A DNA stretch of 64,000 nucleotides from Symbiodinium natans (GCA_905221605.1 CAJNDS010002279.1:515586-579585); one strand, 5' to 3'; positions 12,039 to 23,681 are shown, counted from the first letter of the stretch. Numbers and translations are program-made. Notes: a model not told the origin generated them from the sequence alone.

Positions 12039-12633
12039 AGGCATAGGTCTTTCTGCTTCATGGTGAGTCTTACAAAGCTCTTCTGGGTTTCAACTTGATC
12101 TATGCTTTGGGCTTACGTGCGTGGGATGGCGCGCACGGTGTTCTACAGGGTTGCGGGGGTGATGTATTTGGGGTTTAGGGTTTAGGGTTTACGGTTTAGG
12201 GTTTAGGGTTTAGGGTTTAGGGCCGACTTGCAATCAGCCCCTTCCGGGCCAACTTCAATATCCCTGAGCAGAAGCCCAATGGGATCCACTTATACCCTAG
12301 GCCCTAAACCCTAATTTAGGGTTCAGAGTTTAGGGTTTAGGGTATCCAACTGGACTTCAAGGAACATATTCCTTCGTTCAGTCATGTTGGAGTTTCTGGG
12401 TCCTCTTGGCCCCGTCCGTCTCCCGCATGCGCGTGTTAAGGAGTCTGCTTTGCTGCGGCTTGCTGGAGAGAAGCCCCTGGGCCACAAAGCCACAAAGCTG
12501 CCTCCCCTAAACCCCTACAACCATCCTATGCCCTAAAACCCCGAAATCCCTTTGAAACACAAACGACCCTAAAGCCTAGAAGCGCCCAAAAGCCCTCACA
12601 CTCGTAAAGGCTTCAAGCCTTTGACAGAACTTG

Positions 12634-12720
12634 GGTTTGGGGTTTAGGGTTTAGGGTTTAGGGTGTAGGGTTTAGGGTTTAGGGTTTAGGGTTTAGGGTT
12701 TAGGGTTTAGGGTTTAGGGA
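12634..12720. repeat. TTTAGGG array
   Basis: About 12 units, one reading TGTAGGG. Confidence 0.9.
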
Positions 12721-12818
12721 GTCTGGGAGCTCAGGGCTTGAAGTCTCGGGGGGAGCCCTTGAGGGCTTAGGTTAACAGCCTTACAGGGCTCAGGGAGTGC
12801 TTGGGTTAAGCGCCTTTT

Positions 12819-12819
<1 letters not shown>

Positions 12820-12887
<68 letters not shown>

Positions 12888-12888
12888 C

Positions 12889-12929
<41 letters not shown>

Positions 12930-12940
12930 GTAGTAGTAGT
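12820..12940. repeat. GTA trinucleotide microsatellite
   Basis: About 40 units with one GCA. The poly-Val frame across it is an artefact. Confidence 0.95.
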
Positions 12941-13138
12941 GTCATTAGTATGCTGATAATTATTATGGTTCTTTCTTTTTAAGGTCCAGGGCGTGTTAGG
13001 GCTTAGGGAGTGTCATAGTTAGGGTTTCGGGTGTGTTCGTGTTTAGGGTTTAGGAGGGGGGTTATAAAGGGTTTAGGGAAGTTAGGGTTCAGGGTTCCAA
13101 AGTTTGGGTGAGAGTTTCGGGCTTCCAAGGGTAAGGGG

Positions 13139-13215
13139 TTTAGGGTTTAGGGTTTAGGGTTTAGGGTTTAGGGTTTAGGGTTTAGGGTTTAGGGTTTAGG
13201 GTTTAGGGTTTTAAG
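13139..13215. repeat. TTTAGGG array
   Basis: About 10 pure units; the first of several dense arrays between 13.1 and 14.0 kb in alternating orientation (13348-13410 +, 13498-13560 reverse, 13930-14024 reverse). Confidence 0.9.
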
Positions 13216-13562
13216 GACTTCGTGGCGTTCAAGGTTTTGGGCTTTCGGGCCTGCAAAGGTTCATAAAGGTTCATTGCGCAGTGGGGCTTGTCACGTAGCA
13301 GACTTAGGGCCCCCCTAAACCCGCACCCTAAACCCCTAAACCAGAAACACGGGTTTAGGGTTTAGGGTTTAGGGTTTAGGGTTTAGGGTTTAGGGTTTAG
13401 GGTTTAGGGTTGAAGGTTCGGGTCGGCTGCTCGCATGCGCCCAGTGTTGCGCCGGCCTGAACAGTAGGAGTCGGCTTCCATTAAGGTCAAAAGTCCCCAA
13501 ACCCTAAACCCTAAACCCTAAACCCTAAACCCTAAACCCTAAACCCTAAACCCTAAACCCAG

Positions 13563-13664
13563 TTGCAGTCAACATGTCGCGTGCGGGTGGTTGAAGGTCC
13601 CAGCCTCTCCCCCGAAGCATCCCAGAGGTTGGAACCCAGCCTGGACGAGGCCCTACGTGCGGCT
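13563..13664 (+). CDS. Candidate exon, 34 codons, phase 0
   Basis: Runs from CCCTAAACCCAG to GCT|GTTTTAGGG, exactly 102 bases. Reads LQSTCRVRVVEGPSLSPEAS then QRLEPSLDEALRAA, helical and acidic at the end. Unrecognised. Confidence 0.5.
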
Positions 13665-14031
13665 GTTTTAGGGTTCAGGGTTTAGGGTTTAGGGTTTAGG
13701 GTTTAGGGTTTAGGGTTTAGGGTTTTTTTGAGGGCTTGGTGGTCCCAGCTGATGTGCTTGCAGGGCTTTTGAGGTCTAAACGCAGGGGCCCCCAAGAAGG
13801 TACCCCCTAATATCGTAAGCCCCCAAATCTCTACGTCCTTCACAATCCCAAACTGGTTAAGTTTGATCGGAACTAATTTCAGAAGCATAACGGGGGGGGG
13901 GGGGTCACCGAAAGCGCTAAGCACTAAGCCTTAGGCCCCTGGCCCTAAACCCTAAACCCTTAGCCCTAAACCCTAAACCCTAAACCCTAAACCCTAAACC
14001 CTAAACCCTAAACCCTAAACCCTACCTCCAG

Positions 14032-14141
14032 GAGGCTCCCCCTGCGGCCCACGAAGAAGAAGTGGCGGAAGAGCCAGAGGAGAATCGACTCCCGGCTCCT
14101 ACAGCTCATGTGTTTCGGGGGGTTTCGTTCCGGAGTGAAGG
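14032..14141 (+). CDS. Candidate exon, Glu/Pro-rich
   Basis: CCTCCAG acceptor, G|GTTTAGGG donor, 110 bases, phase 0 to 2. Reads EAPPAAHEEEVAEEPEENRL then PAPTAHVFRGVSF. Confidence 0.5.
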
Positions 14142-14636
14142 GTTTAGGGTTTAGGGTTTAGGGTTTAGGGTGGAGGGTGGAGGGTTGGGGGTTGAGGGTT
14201 TAGGTTTCCACTTCATTGCAGAACAAGAAGAGCCTTTACCCTGAGGTCCTGTGACCTTGCGGTACGCAGTCAAGGCCACTTAGTGGGACTTCGGTCCGCA
14301 CGTGTATGCGAAGGAGGGTTTGGGGTTTAGGGTTTAGGATTCCTAGGCTCAGGGCTGAGGTTTCTACATGCCCTTGGCCCACAACACCCCACGACTCGCA
14401 AGACCACCAAGCACTCAAATCTTGAAACCCACGACCAACGCCTACCTTAACCAACTTCAGTACAGGTAGAACCAATAACCACCCTAGAATGCTGCGATAT
14501 AGAAGCGCAAACCCAGCCTCAACCCCCCTATGTCGGGAATCCCGAAAGCCCCTAAACCCTAAACCCTAAACCCTAAACCCTAAACCCTAAACCCTAAACC
14601 CTAAACCACCTCCAAATTCCCTGCGGATCTCTTCAA

Positions 14637-14676
14637 GAGCCCAGGGCTGGAAGCGGCACGCCAGGACCGCCGTGTT
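14637..14676 (+). CDS. Candidate short exon
   Basis: TTCAAG to GTT|GTTTAGGG; reads SPGLEAARQDRRV. A second acceptor 8 bases inside is possible. Confidence 0.3.
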
Positions 14677-14724
14677 GTTTAGGGCTTGAAGGGTGCCGGG
14701 GATTCTTAGGGTAATTAGGTTGCT

Positions 14725-14830
14725 GTTTAGGGTTTAGGGTTTAGGGTCAGGGTTTAGGGTTTAGGGTTTAGGGTTTAGGGTTTAGGGTTTAGGGTTTAGG
14801 GTTTAGGGTTTAGGGTTTAGGGTCAGGGTT
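14725..14830. repeat. TTTAGGG array
   Basis: Opens the intron after the 14637-14676 island; continues as variants to 14965. Confidence 0.9.
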
Positions 14831-15085
14831 TAGAGTTTTAGGGTTTGGGGTTTGGGGTTTAGGGTTTGGGGTTTAAGGTTTAAACAACGCCAGCAGGAAT
14901 TTAGAGTTTAGGGTCTAGGGCTCAGAGTTTAGAGTTTAGGGTTTGGGGTTTAGAGTTTAGGGTTTAGGGGAATGGTGGAGTTTGCCTTGTTTCCCCCCCC
15001 CCCCCCCCCCATATTGCGAGGTTCATGCCTATAAACACCCTCCAAACCCTAACCGCCTTGGTGCTCCAGGGATACGTAGGACACA

Positions 15086-15193
15086 TTGGGATGTTCCCCC
15101 TTCTGGTAAGAGTCCAAGAGTCCTTAGTAGGGATCATGACAGGGGGTACTATAAATGCCTATGAAGGACGGTTAGTACAAGGGGGAACATCCC
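15086..15193. mobile_element. MITE-like element, family 2
   Basis: Termini TTGGGATGTTCCCCCTT / AAGGGGGAACATCCC; internal GTCCTTAGTAGGGATCAT. Confidence 0.75.
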
Positions 15194-15385
15194 TGAAAGA
15201 AAATGACAAGTGTGGAGTTCAGGAGGAATCAAGCCGCGGGTCTCAGCCAACCCTACAATGCTGAGGCTTCGGGTTGCAGAGTTTAGGGCTTAGGGCTTCA
15301 AAACCCTGAAACTCTGAAACCGCTCTCAACCCTAAACCCTAAACCCTAAACCCTAAACCCTAAACCGTGGCGATTTTTGCTGTAG

Positions 15386-15453
15386 GAGCAAGAGGCTGAG
15401 GCCGAACAGCTCGAAGCCGAAAGCGAGGAGACGGATTTCCAGTCATCTTGGGG
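15386..15453 (+). CDS. Candidate exon, Glu-rich coil
   Basis: GCTGTAG acceptor, G|GTTGAGG donor, 68 bases, phase 0 to 2. Reads EQEAEAEQLEAESEETDFQS. Confidence 0.5.
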
Positions 15454-16011
15454 GTTGAGGGTTTAGGGTTTTGGGTTTTGGGTTTAGGGTTTAGGGTTCA
15501 GGGTTTAGGGTTTAAGGTTTAGGGAATCCCCAACTCGGGTGCAGGGCCAAAATTTAGAGCGGGGGGGAGGAGGGGGGGAAGCACCATACACATCTCTTTG
15601 TAGCCCGACACCCTACTTTTGTTTACTTGGCTTGGGGCAAAAGTCTGGCTTGGGTCTTATGGCCTGAGGCTTCGTTTAGGGCTCTAAGCCCAAAGCCCTC
15701 AAAGCTTACACTGACTTCGAGTGTTCAGTTGTATCAAAAACCCCAAAACGCAAGCACCCTGCACAGATCAGATGCCTTCCGCCTCCCATTTCTCCAACCA
15801 TGTTTAGATCCCCAACCCCCGGAAGCCCCAAAGCCTGAGCCCTGTAGACGTAGTACTTCAGTGACTTACCCCTACACCCTAGAAAGGACAAAGCTGCTTC
15901 ACAGCCCTAAACCCTAAACCCTAAACCCTAAACCTAAACCCTAAACCCTAAACCCTAAACCCTAAACCCTACTTCGTCCCTTAAGCTATTTAGGCCCCGG
16001 ATTTCCGGCAG

Positions 16012-16069
16012 CACAGGAGCTTGCCAACCGGATCCAAAGTTTGAGGGATCGCATCTCCAGGACTGGGGG
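16012..16069 (+). CDS. Candidate exon, coiled-coil-like
   Basis: CCGGCAG acceptor, GG|GTTTCGG donor; reads QELANRIQSLRDRISRTG. The heptad-like pattern resembles the islands at 15386, 17076 and 20550, so these may belong to one coiled-coil protein. Confidence 0.45.
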
Positions 16070-16253
16070 GTTTCGGGGGGTTTAGGGTTTAGGGTTTAGG
16101 GCTTTTAGGGTTTAGGGGGTTTAGGGGGTTTAGGGGGTTTAGAGGGTTTAGAGGGTCCGGGGGGTTTAGGGGGGTTAGGGGGGGTTTAGAGGGTTTAGAG
16201 GGTTTAGGCTTCCACAATGCAATAATGAAGCCCTAAGCCCTGAACCTCATCAG

Positions 16254-16394
16254 CGCTCTGAGAAGATGCCAGGGGGAGCTTCGAACGCACTCGCGTGGCG
16301 CAGAGACTCTACAGCCCAACCGCCTCGCAGCCCCATGAAAAGCCTCAAACCGAAACCCCGAATTCTTAAACCATGCAACCCTGAAGCCTCCATA
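16254..16394 (+). CDS. Candidate exon
   Basis: CATCAG acceptor to ATA|GTTTAGGG, 141 bases open throughout: RSEKMPGGASNALAWRRDST then AQPPRSPMKS and a Lys/Pro-rich tail. Confidence 0.35.
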
Positions 16395-16925
16395 GTTTAG
16401 GGTTTAGGGTTTAGGGTTTAGGGTTTAGGGTTTGTGCTTGCGAGTTTGGGGCAAAGAAGTAGTACTTCGTCGGGCCAGGATCGCGGGTGAGAGCGGGGAG
16501 GAAGCCTGGCCTCTGGGCATTAAGATGTGGAGGTAGAACTCCTAAGCTCCTGAGCAAAACCCAAGAAAGAGTTTGCCCTAAACCCTAAACCCTGAACCCT
16601 GAACCCTGAACCCAAGAAAGAGTTCACATGTCAGGTTTGGGGGCTCTCAGAAATTTCGGGGGGGCTCGAGGCGCTGAAGCCTCCAGGGTCAGTCCAAGTG
16701 GCTACGCGAGTTTTGGGGTTTGGGTTTTTAGGGTTTAGGGTTTGGGGTCTAGGGTTTAGGCCATGGCAATCGACAGCGAGCAGTGGCGCGCCGAAGGGAC
16801 CACTCCAGCTACGACAGCACATGTCCTAGGTAGGATAAGGAGGACCGTTAAGAGGAGACCCTTCTTAACCCTCTTCTGGCTCCCTTAAACAGGACCTTTT
16901 TCAGTGGCTCTATATTCCCAAGGGT

Positions 16926-17062
16926 CCCCCAAACCCTAAACCCTAAACCCTAAACCCTAAACCCTAAACCCTAAACCCTAAACCCTAAACCCTAAACCCT
17001 AACTAAACCCTAAACCCTAAACCCTAAACCCTAAACCCTAACCCTAAACCCTAAACCCTATG
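16926..17062. repeat. CCCTAAA array
   Basis: About 19 units with two short CCCTAA units, just left of the 17076 island. Confidence 0.92.
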
Positions 17063-17075
17063 GGGGGTTCGGGAG

Positions 17076-17177
17076 GTTGGACGAATGCGCTCTCAACATC
17101 CAAGGCGAATCGGCGAGCTGATGGCCCAAGCTTCGCAACCGGCTGAGATTCTTCAGCTCCGTCAAAAAACCCAAAGG
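17076..17177 (+). CDS. Candidate exon, 34 codons, phase 0
   Basis: GGGAG acceptor and AGG|GTTTAGGG donor, 102 bases. Reads VGRMRSQHPRRIGELMAQAS then QPAEILQLRQKTQR. Confidence 0.45.
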
Positions 17178-17418
17178 GTTTAGGGTTGAGGGTTTACTTT
17201 TTGCTTCAGAGCCCCCCTCCCCCACCCCCCCGCCCCAACAAAAAACATATAAAATAATACATATATATATATATATACAAATACATATTTATGGTACCCC
17301 CCCCATATGCCCACACTTTTTCCTCTCAGGTGCCATGGTAGGGTTTAGAGGCTTAGGATTTCGAAGCCTCCGAGGGCGGCGAGCACGAAAGCGCTCTACT
17401 GTACCAATGTTTTAGGCC

Positions 17419-18892
17419 CAGAAGAGCAAAAACGCTGCACTGTCCCAAAAAAACCAATCCTTTTAAGCAAAAACAAGCAAAAATGCCGTACTGTCCCAAA
17501 AAAAACCAAAAAAAACAAAGTTTGGAGACCTCCAGGCCCTGGAGGAGCCCAAGGTCTCCAAACTTTGGTTTTTTTGGTTTTTTGGGACAGTACAGCATTT
17601 TTGCACTTTTGGCCTTAAAAAGATTGGTTTTTTTGGGACAGTACAGCACTTTCGAGGCCTGGGACTGCAAAAACGCTGTACTGTCCCAAAAAAACCAATC
17701 CTTTTAAGCAAAAACAAGCAAAAATGCCGTACTGTCCCAAAAAAACCAAAAAAACCAAAGTTTGGAGACCTCCAGGCCCTGGAGGAGCCCAAGGTCTTTA
17801 AACTTTGGTTTTTTTGGTTTTTTTGGGACAGTACAGCATTTTTGCACTTTTGGCCTTAAAAAGATTGGTTTTTTTGGGACAGTACAGCACTTTCGAGGCC
17901 TGGGACTGAAAAAAACCAATCCTTTTAAGCAAAAACAAGCAAAAATGCCGTACTGTCCCAAAAAAACCAAAAAAACCAAAGTTTGGAGACCTCCAGGCCC
18001 TGGAGGAGCCCAAGGTCTCCAAACTTTGGTTTTTTTGGTTTTTTTTGGGACAGTACAGCATTTTTGCACTTTTTGCCTTAAAAAGATTGGTTTTTTTGGG
18101 ACAGTACAGCACTTTCGAGGCCTGGGACTGCAAAAACGCTGTACTGTCCCAAAAAAACCAATCCTTTTAGCAAAAACAAGCAAAACTGCCGTACTGTCCC
18201 AAAAAAACCAAAAAAACCAAAGTTTGGAGACCTCCAGGCCCTGGAGGAGCCCAAGGTCTCCAAACTTTGGTTTTTTTGGTTTTTTTGGGACAGTACAGCA
18301 TTTTTGCACTTTTGGCCTTAAAAAGATTGGTTTTTTTGGGACAGTACAGCACTTTCGAGGCCTGGGACTGCAAAAACGCTGTACTGTCCCAAAAAAAACA
18401 ATCCTTTTAAGCAAAAACAAGCAAAAATGCCGTACTGTCCCAAAAAAACCAAAAAAACCAAAGTTTGGAGACCTCCAGGCCCTGGAGGAGCCCAAGGTCT
18501 CCAAACTTTGGTTTTTTTTGGTTTTTTTGGGACAGTACAGCATTTTTGCACTTTTGGCCTTAAAAAGATTGGTTTTTTTGGGACAGTACAGCACTTTCGA
18601 GGCCTGGGACTGCAAAAACGCTGTACTGTCCCAAAAAAACCAATCCTTTTAAGCAAAAACAAGCAAAAATGCCGTACTGTCCCAAAAAAACCAAAAAAAC
18701 AAAAGTTTGGAGACCTCCAGGCCCTGGAGGAGCCCAAGGTCTTTAAACTTTGGTTTTTTTGGTTTTTTTGGGACAGTACAGCATTTTTGCACTTTTGGCC
18801 TTAAAAAGATTGTTTTTTTGGGACAGTACAGCACTTTCGAGGCCTGGGACTGCAAAAACGCTGTACTGTCCCAAAAAAACCAATCCTTTAAG
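17419..18892. repeat. Tandem array of 240-bp hairpin-rich units
   Basis: Six units at about 240-bp spacing (the block TTTGGAGACCTCC at 17521, 17761, 17982, 18223, 18464, 18706). Each unit contains GTACTGTCCCAAAAAAACC and its complement several times and the palindrome-like GACCTCCAGG/CCTGGAGGAG. One unit is about 20 bp short. All long overlapping frames here, on both strands, come from this symmetry. Confidence 0.92.
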
Positions 18893-19690
18893 CCGATTCA
18901 TATTATTTTATACAGGATTCCTATTGGTTCCTATTCATTTAGCAAGGTTCCTTCTCATTTTAAAAGGATTCCTATGAATTATAACCGGTTCTTTTCAATT
19001 TGGCAAGGGTTCCTATTCATTTTAATAGGCTTCCTATTAACTTTTATCGGTTCCGAAAAATATTGGCAGGATTCCTATGAAGTCAATAGAGGATTCCTAT
19101 TTATTTCTACAGGATTCCAAAAAAGTTTTAGTTAGGGTTCCTAATTCTTTTAATAAGGCTCCTACGAATGTAATGAAATTCCTATCAAGTTTAATCAGAT
19201 GCTTTTTTCATGTTAATGGGATTCGTATTTATTTTAATAGGGATCTCATTCGTTTGAAAGGGATACCGATTGGTTTAGGCTCATATTAATTTTAGTAGGA
19301 CTCCTACTATTTAGGGGTTCACACTTGTTTTTTATAGGAGTCCCATTGGTTCCTATTAATTTTAGTAGGGGCCCTCTTCAGTTTATTAGGATTGCTATCA
19401 AGTATAATTGGGTTCTACTTTTTCTAGGGTTCCTATGGATTGAAATAGAGGATTCCTGTTTTTCTGTGTATAAGATTCCAATACATTTCCATAGTTTGCC
19501 GAATTATTTTAATAAGGCTCCTACAAATGTAATATGATTCCTATCAATTTTAAATAGAATAGAATTAAGGGTTCTCATTCCTATTAATGGGTTTCCTTTT
19601 CATTTTTATAAGATTCCTATTGACACAAGATGAATCTTATGAACCCAATTAAATTTGATAGGAACGCTATTCACATGCATAGGATTTCTA
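18893..19690. repeat. Degenerate minisatellite around AGGATTCCTATT
   Basis: About 25 imperfect units of 25-40 bp built on GGATTCCTATT plus TTTTAATA. AT-rich, no coding signal. Confidence 0.8.
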
Positions 19691-20530
19691 TTTAGACTCA
19701 TAGCATGCAATCCACAATCTCGAGCAAATTGTTCAGGTCACTTCTGCTGGAGTTTTATGGGAGTTCCTCCCCCCTTTAAAACCCACCGCGGGTGGCGGAA
19801 CGTAGTATTTTTGTCTGGAAACCATGCTGAAGCGTGGGCGCATGGGGGGGGGGTAGCATATTTATATATGTGTGTGTATATAATAAAAGTAAAATAGCAG
19901 CAACTTAATTCTTCCTTTTGAGGGCAAAGGAGGGATTGTTGTCTCTTTTTTGCTTCTTTTTTTGGGGGCGGGGGTTCTTAATTCTTAAGCGAATAGCAGA
20001 AAAAACCCAAGAGATTGCATGAACCCCTAAACCCAACTACTTGGGGTGGGGGGAAGGGGGGGGGGGGGTTGTTGCATCCGGGGCCGTTGGGGCCTGTAGT
20101 GCTCTGGTTACAGAAGGGCTGCACAATCAGAGTGACAAGAAACGGAGGCTCCCCATGTGGTTACCGGGCCGTCGCGTTTTTGTTGGAGAACTGAGGGCTC
20201 CAAACATGACTGTAACATGATCCCTCATGGCAGAGCAGCGAAGATGCTGGGCTCTTGTGAAGAGCTCAAACCTGGTTACCGCGGTTTAGGGGTTAGATCA
20301 ACGAGCAGCGAAATATCCAACTTATTCTGGCATTCTGAATATAGCTTCTTTAGCACGTAGACTGAGAGGATCCTTCCTGAAGTAGGCAGGGGGGACTAGG
20401 TTGGGGACACAAGGCACCAATATAGGGGTGTACGAAAATACGGCACCCCTAGTATACACCCCCAAGTAGTAGGATTCCCTTACAAAAAGGACCCCCACTA
20501 GGTACCCCTAAGTTCGGAAACCCCCATATT
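19690..20530. other. Unique stretch, nothing recognised
   Basis: G-runs (19840-19855, 20043-20069), a short TATATGTGTGTG run and frames without support. Confidence 0.5.
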
Positions 20531-20549
20531 CAGTCGCTTCAACCCGCAG

Positions 20550-20648
20550 ATTCCGGCCTCTAAATCTGCTTTCCAGCAGAGGCAGGCTGAGTCGCTGCAA
20601 GCGGCCACGCAGAAGACCCTGCAGCACCCGGGTCAAGAGCTTATAAGG
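20550..20648 (+). CDS. Candidate exon, 33 codons, phase 0
   Basis: CCCGCAG acceptor, AGG|GTTCCG donor, 99 bases. Reads IPASKSAFQQRQAESLQAAT then QKTLQHPGQELIR, Gln-rich coil. The donor side runs straight into an inverted-repeat element. Confidence 0.5.
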
Positions 20649-20683
20649 GTTCCGAGTGAAGGGCCATTCGTTGCAAGACTGGC

Positions 20684-20781
20684 TGGTTCTTAGTAGGGAA
20701 TGAGGGAATGAGGTAGCCTATATGATCCCCGAAAGGGTATATATAGGATCCGACAATTCCTTCATTCCCTACTAAAAACCA
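20684..20781. mobile_element. MITE-like element, single copy here
   Basis: TGGTTCTTAGTAGGGAATG / CATTCCCTACTAAAAACCA; central GGGTATATATAGGAT palindrome. Confidence 0.7.
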
Positions 20782-20844
20782 TGGGGAGGAGGTCTGCATG
20801 TTTCCTCCTGTTTCCTGCGAGTTGTCTATTTCTTTGGGTAGCCA

Positions 20845-20940
20845 CATGGTCCCATAGTATGGGTTCTTAAAAGGGACCCCTTTTGGGCCCTTTCTTCAGA
20901 ACCCTTTGAAGCAGGTAAGGGACCATATTGAGAGACCATG
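20845..20940. mobile_element. MITE-like element
   Basis: CATGGTCCCATAGTATGG / ATATTGAGAGACCATG. The first 55 bases of the window share its right half (GGTAAGGGACCATATT). Confidence 0.55.
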
Positions 20941-21469
20941 TTACAACCCTTTGGCTGTTAAAAAGTTAGGGTGGAGCGTTTGGCGCTGAGCGCTAGGGTT
21001 CGCGTTTGCCAGAGCCCGTACGTGATTGTGGTTCTTTTCTTTTCTTCTTTGGAAGGCACCAAAGTATCACAGTGCATCATGCTAACCATACATTATATAT
21101 ATATATATATCTATATATATATATATAGATACCCCGAAAAAGAAGGAACTGGGATGAAGGGTCTATAGGCGGGGAAAGGCAAAGTGTTAGGTGGGGAGGC
21201 GGCTGGAGCTTTGGGGGCTTTGGGCGAGAAAAGGTGTAAGATTCCCTTCCCTGGCCTAACCCGAAACCCGAAAGCAAAACAATGGGTTTAGGGTTTAGGG
21301 TTTAGGGTGTAGGGTTTAGGGTTTAGGGTTTAGGGTTTAGGAGTAAACAGGCTCGATGCTCTGCTGGTAGGCAGAAAGACCTTGGATTCAGGGGAGTCGA
21401 GTGCAGGATCAAGGTGAATTAGGGATTGGGACCCTGCAGGGCCGGCCCCTTTTTTTCCTTTATGGAGGG

Positions 21470-22200
21470 GAAGGCTTTAGGGTTTAGGTCCAGTACCCAG
21501 AGTAGGGCCTTATTCCCTCTTTGAGGGATTAGGTTCCCTCAGAGAAGCCCTGTAAACCAAAAAGGTTGCTCCTGGGTCTATTTCATAAAGTACGGTCCCT
21601 TTCTTGGGGTCTCGACTACATTCCACGTTGTTCTAGGCTCCCAACAAGGGGGTCTCCTGATCAGTCCTAAACCCTAAACCCTTTAGGCCTTCAGGCCTTT
21701 GGTGTTTATAGGGTTTAGGGATGAGGGGTTCTGGGTTGAAAGTAAGTCAACTTCCCCCCCCAACCCTCCCCACCCTAGCCAGTCGTGCAGGCATCGGCTG
21801 TACGTTGCGCGACTGGTGAAGGACTGCAGAACTGCAGATACTCCCCAATTCCCCTGAAGTCAGGAACATGTCCTTCAATCATCTTTGATTGACGGGATAC
21901 TGATATCCCTAAGACATTCCAAGACCTTGGAAGGATCCAGAAAGCAGAACCCCCTACCCCCCCTCCCCCCCAATCTAGTACAACGCAGTACTCTTGAAGA
22001 ACCAGCACAGGACAGGTGCACTTCTTGTAAGTGCAAAAAAGTGTAAGTAGCCCTAACTGCAGCTAAGCTATCTACTTGCAGGATCATGGGTGCTAAGAAG
22101 TAGGGCGAAAGAAGTAGGGCGAAAAGTATGGTCATAATATGTATAATTTGCAACCTTATTAGGGTACTTCTGACCCTACGCAAAAGCACCCATGAACTTC
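21470..22200. other. Unique stretch, no convincing gene
   Basis: Overlapping minus-strand frames (21775-22249) contain runs such as GGGGVGG from homopolymers. Confidence 0.4.
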
Positions 22201-22240
22201 CAAGAAGGAGAAATGGGGATCGATTGTCTCGATTCGCAAG

Positions 22241-22294
22241 GACCAGCAAGTCCGGCGGAAGAAGAAGAAAGAGCTGCGCCGGCCTGAGAACAGG
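22241..22294 (+). CDS. Candidate exon, basic
   Basis: TCGCAAG to AGG|GTTTAGGG, 54 bases, phase 0: DQQVRRKKKKELRRPENR. Could serve as a nuclear-localisation patch. Confidence 0.45.
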
Positions 22295-22403
22295 GTTTAG
22301 GGTTTAGGGTTTAGGGTTTAGGGTTTAGGGTTTAGGGTTTAGGGTTTAGGGCAGAGAGCCCGGGCTCAAAAGGGTTTAGGGTTCAGGGTTTCGGGTTTTG
22401 AGG

Positions 22404-22500
22404 TCAAACTTTAAAGGCTTGGACCGCGTCCGGGGTCAGCCGCCTGACGCGATTCCCCAAGATGCGGACCGCGCGCACGAAAGGAAGAAGTCGTGAAACC
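22404..22500 (-). CDS. Candidate minus-strand exon, basic-amphipathic
   Basis: Minus-strand reading LLPFVRAVRILGNRVRRLTP followed by DAVQAFK and a GTTTGACC donor. It looks S4-like but Arg spacing is irregular; the + strand is also open. Confidence 0.25.
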
Positions 22501-22673
22501 CTGAACGTCCTCAGCTCATGATAGCTCATGATCGGGGGGATAGTGGACCCATCAGTACTACAGGAGGGTTGAGTTAGGTTGGGGGGTGTGTACATCGTCT
22601 AGCTTCTTGGCTTGGAGGACTTAGAGACTTCCTGCGGGGCCCAGTCAAAACAAAAACGGAGTAGGGGCGCGTT

Positions 22674-22870
22674 TTGCACCAAGCAGTGTTCATCAACCAA
22701 AAACTGCTCGATCTAAGGATGAAGGAGTACAAGCGGCTCACAACAGAGACGGCGGAGCATGGATCGTGGCTTGAGCCGCAGCAGGATTTGCATCATTTGC
22801 ATAATGCTTTTGAGGTCCTACACACAGAGCACTTCTTGGTATGTGGCACACAAGTCTTTCTAGAGGGTGC
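22674..22870 (+). CDS. Coding-looking island
   Basis: Open frame reading LLDLRMKEYKRLTTETAEHG then SWLEPQQDLHHLHNAFEVLH. No telomere-like repeat inside; borders not determined. Confidence 0.35.
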
Positions 22871-22914
22871 TACAGGGAACCCTAAACCCTAAGCCCTAAA
22901 CCCTAAACCCCCCC

Positions 22915-23085
22915 CGACTTCCACCTGCTCATGTTGAGCGCCTTCGCGGAGCCACCTAGTTGCATGGTTTGGATGAACCCAAGGGGCCCTGAAATTCCCC
23001 GCAAAAAACCCTTTGTGAGCATCCGAGTTTCGACAAACCCCTTTCTCCTGCAAGCCATCAAACCGAGGCTCAACCCCAAACTCTA
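22915..23085 (+). CDS. Coding-looking island
   Basis: Follows CCCTAAACCC and is open for 56 codons to TAA: DFHLLMLSAFAEPPSCMVWM onward. The minus strand is open as well. Confidence 0.3.
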
Positions 23086-23340
23086 AAAAGTGCCCAAACT
23101 TTATAGACCCTAAACCATACAAGCGATAAGCATGTGAATGGCACATCGATGATGAGCATGACATATCGGGAAAATGTACCAAGCCAGCAGCGTAAACCCT
23201 ACACCTTGCCGGCCTTGCGCAAGAGTGAGCCCCGAAACCCTAAACCCTAAACCTTCAACCCTGAGCCCTGAACCCCAAACCCTAAACCCTAAACCCTAAA
23301 CCCTAAACCCTAAACCCTAAACCCTAAACCCTAAACCCAG

Positions 23341-23436
23341 GCAAGCAGGGTCAGTTGCCTCGGATCTGCCCCTGGTCCCGGTCAACGCCGCGCCTTCTGA
23401 CAAGGCACCTGTGTGGCAGATGGGGCCCATTCTAGG
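23341..23436 (+). CDS. Candidate exon
   Basis: Starts right after CCCTAAACCCAG; reads QAGSVASDLPLVPVNAAPSD then KAPVWQMGPI. GTGTGGCAGATG in it is repeated 60 bases downstream at 23481. Confidence 0.35.
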
Positions 23437-23613
23437 GTTTAGGGTTTAGGGTTTAGGGTTTAGGGTTTAGGGTCTAGGGTGTGTGGCAGATGCGGGGATT
23501 TGGGGCCTTTAGGGGCCCTGAGGCCCAGGGCTTTTAGGGTTTTGGGGTTTGGGGTTTAGGGTTAGGATGTAGGATGTTTAGGGTTTGCAAGGGACCGGAA
23601 TCCCAACCCCCAG

Positions 23614-23681
23614 GTCTTGCAGCTCCTCGGGGCCCCGAGGAGTTGGAACTGCGAGCCCGAAGCCCTCAAGACAACGAAGAG
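23614..23681 (+). CDS. Candidate exon
   Basis: CCCCCAG to GAG|GTTTAGC, 68 bases, phase 2 to 0: LAAPRGPEELELRARSPQDN then EE. Confidence 0.5.

Noticed and set aside
12797-12982. Frame with a long poly-valine stretch
   Set aside because: Translation of the GTA microsatellite.
17704-18804. Overlapping frames of about 300 codons on both strands
   Set aside because: They read through the 240-bp tandem units and simply reflect the inverted blocks; the peptides are repeats such as CCTVPKKP and FFGTVQ.
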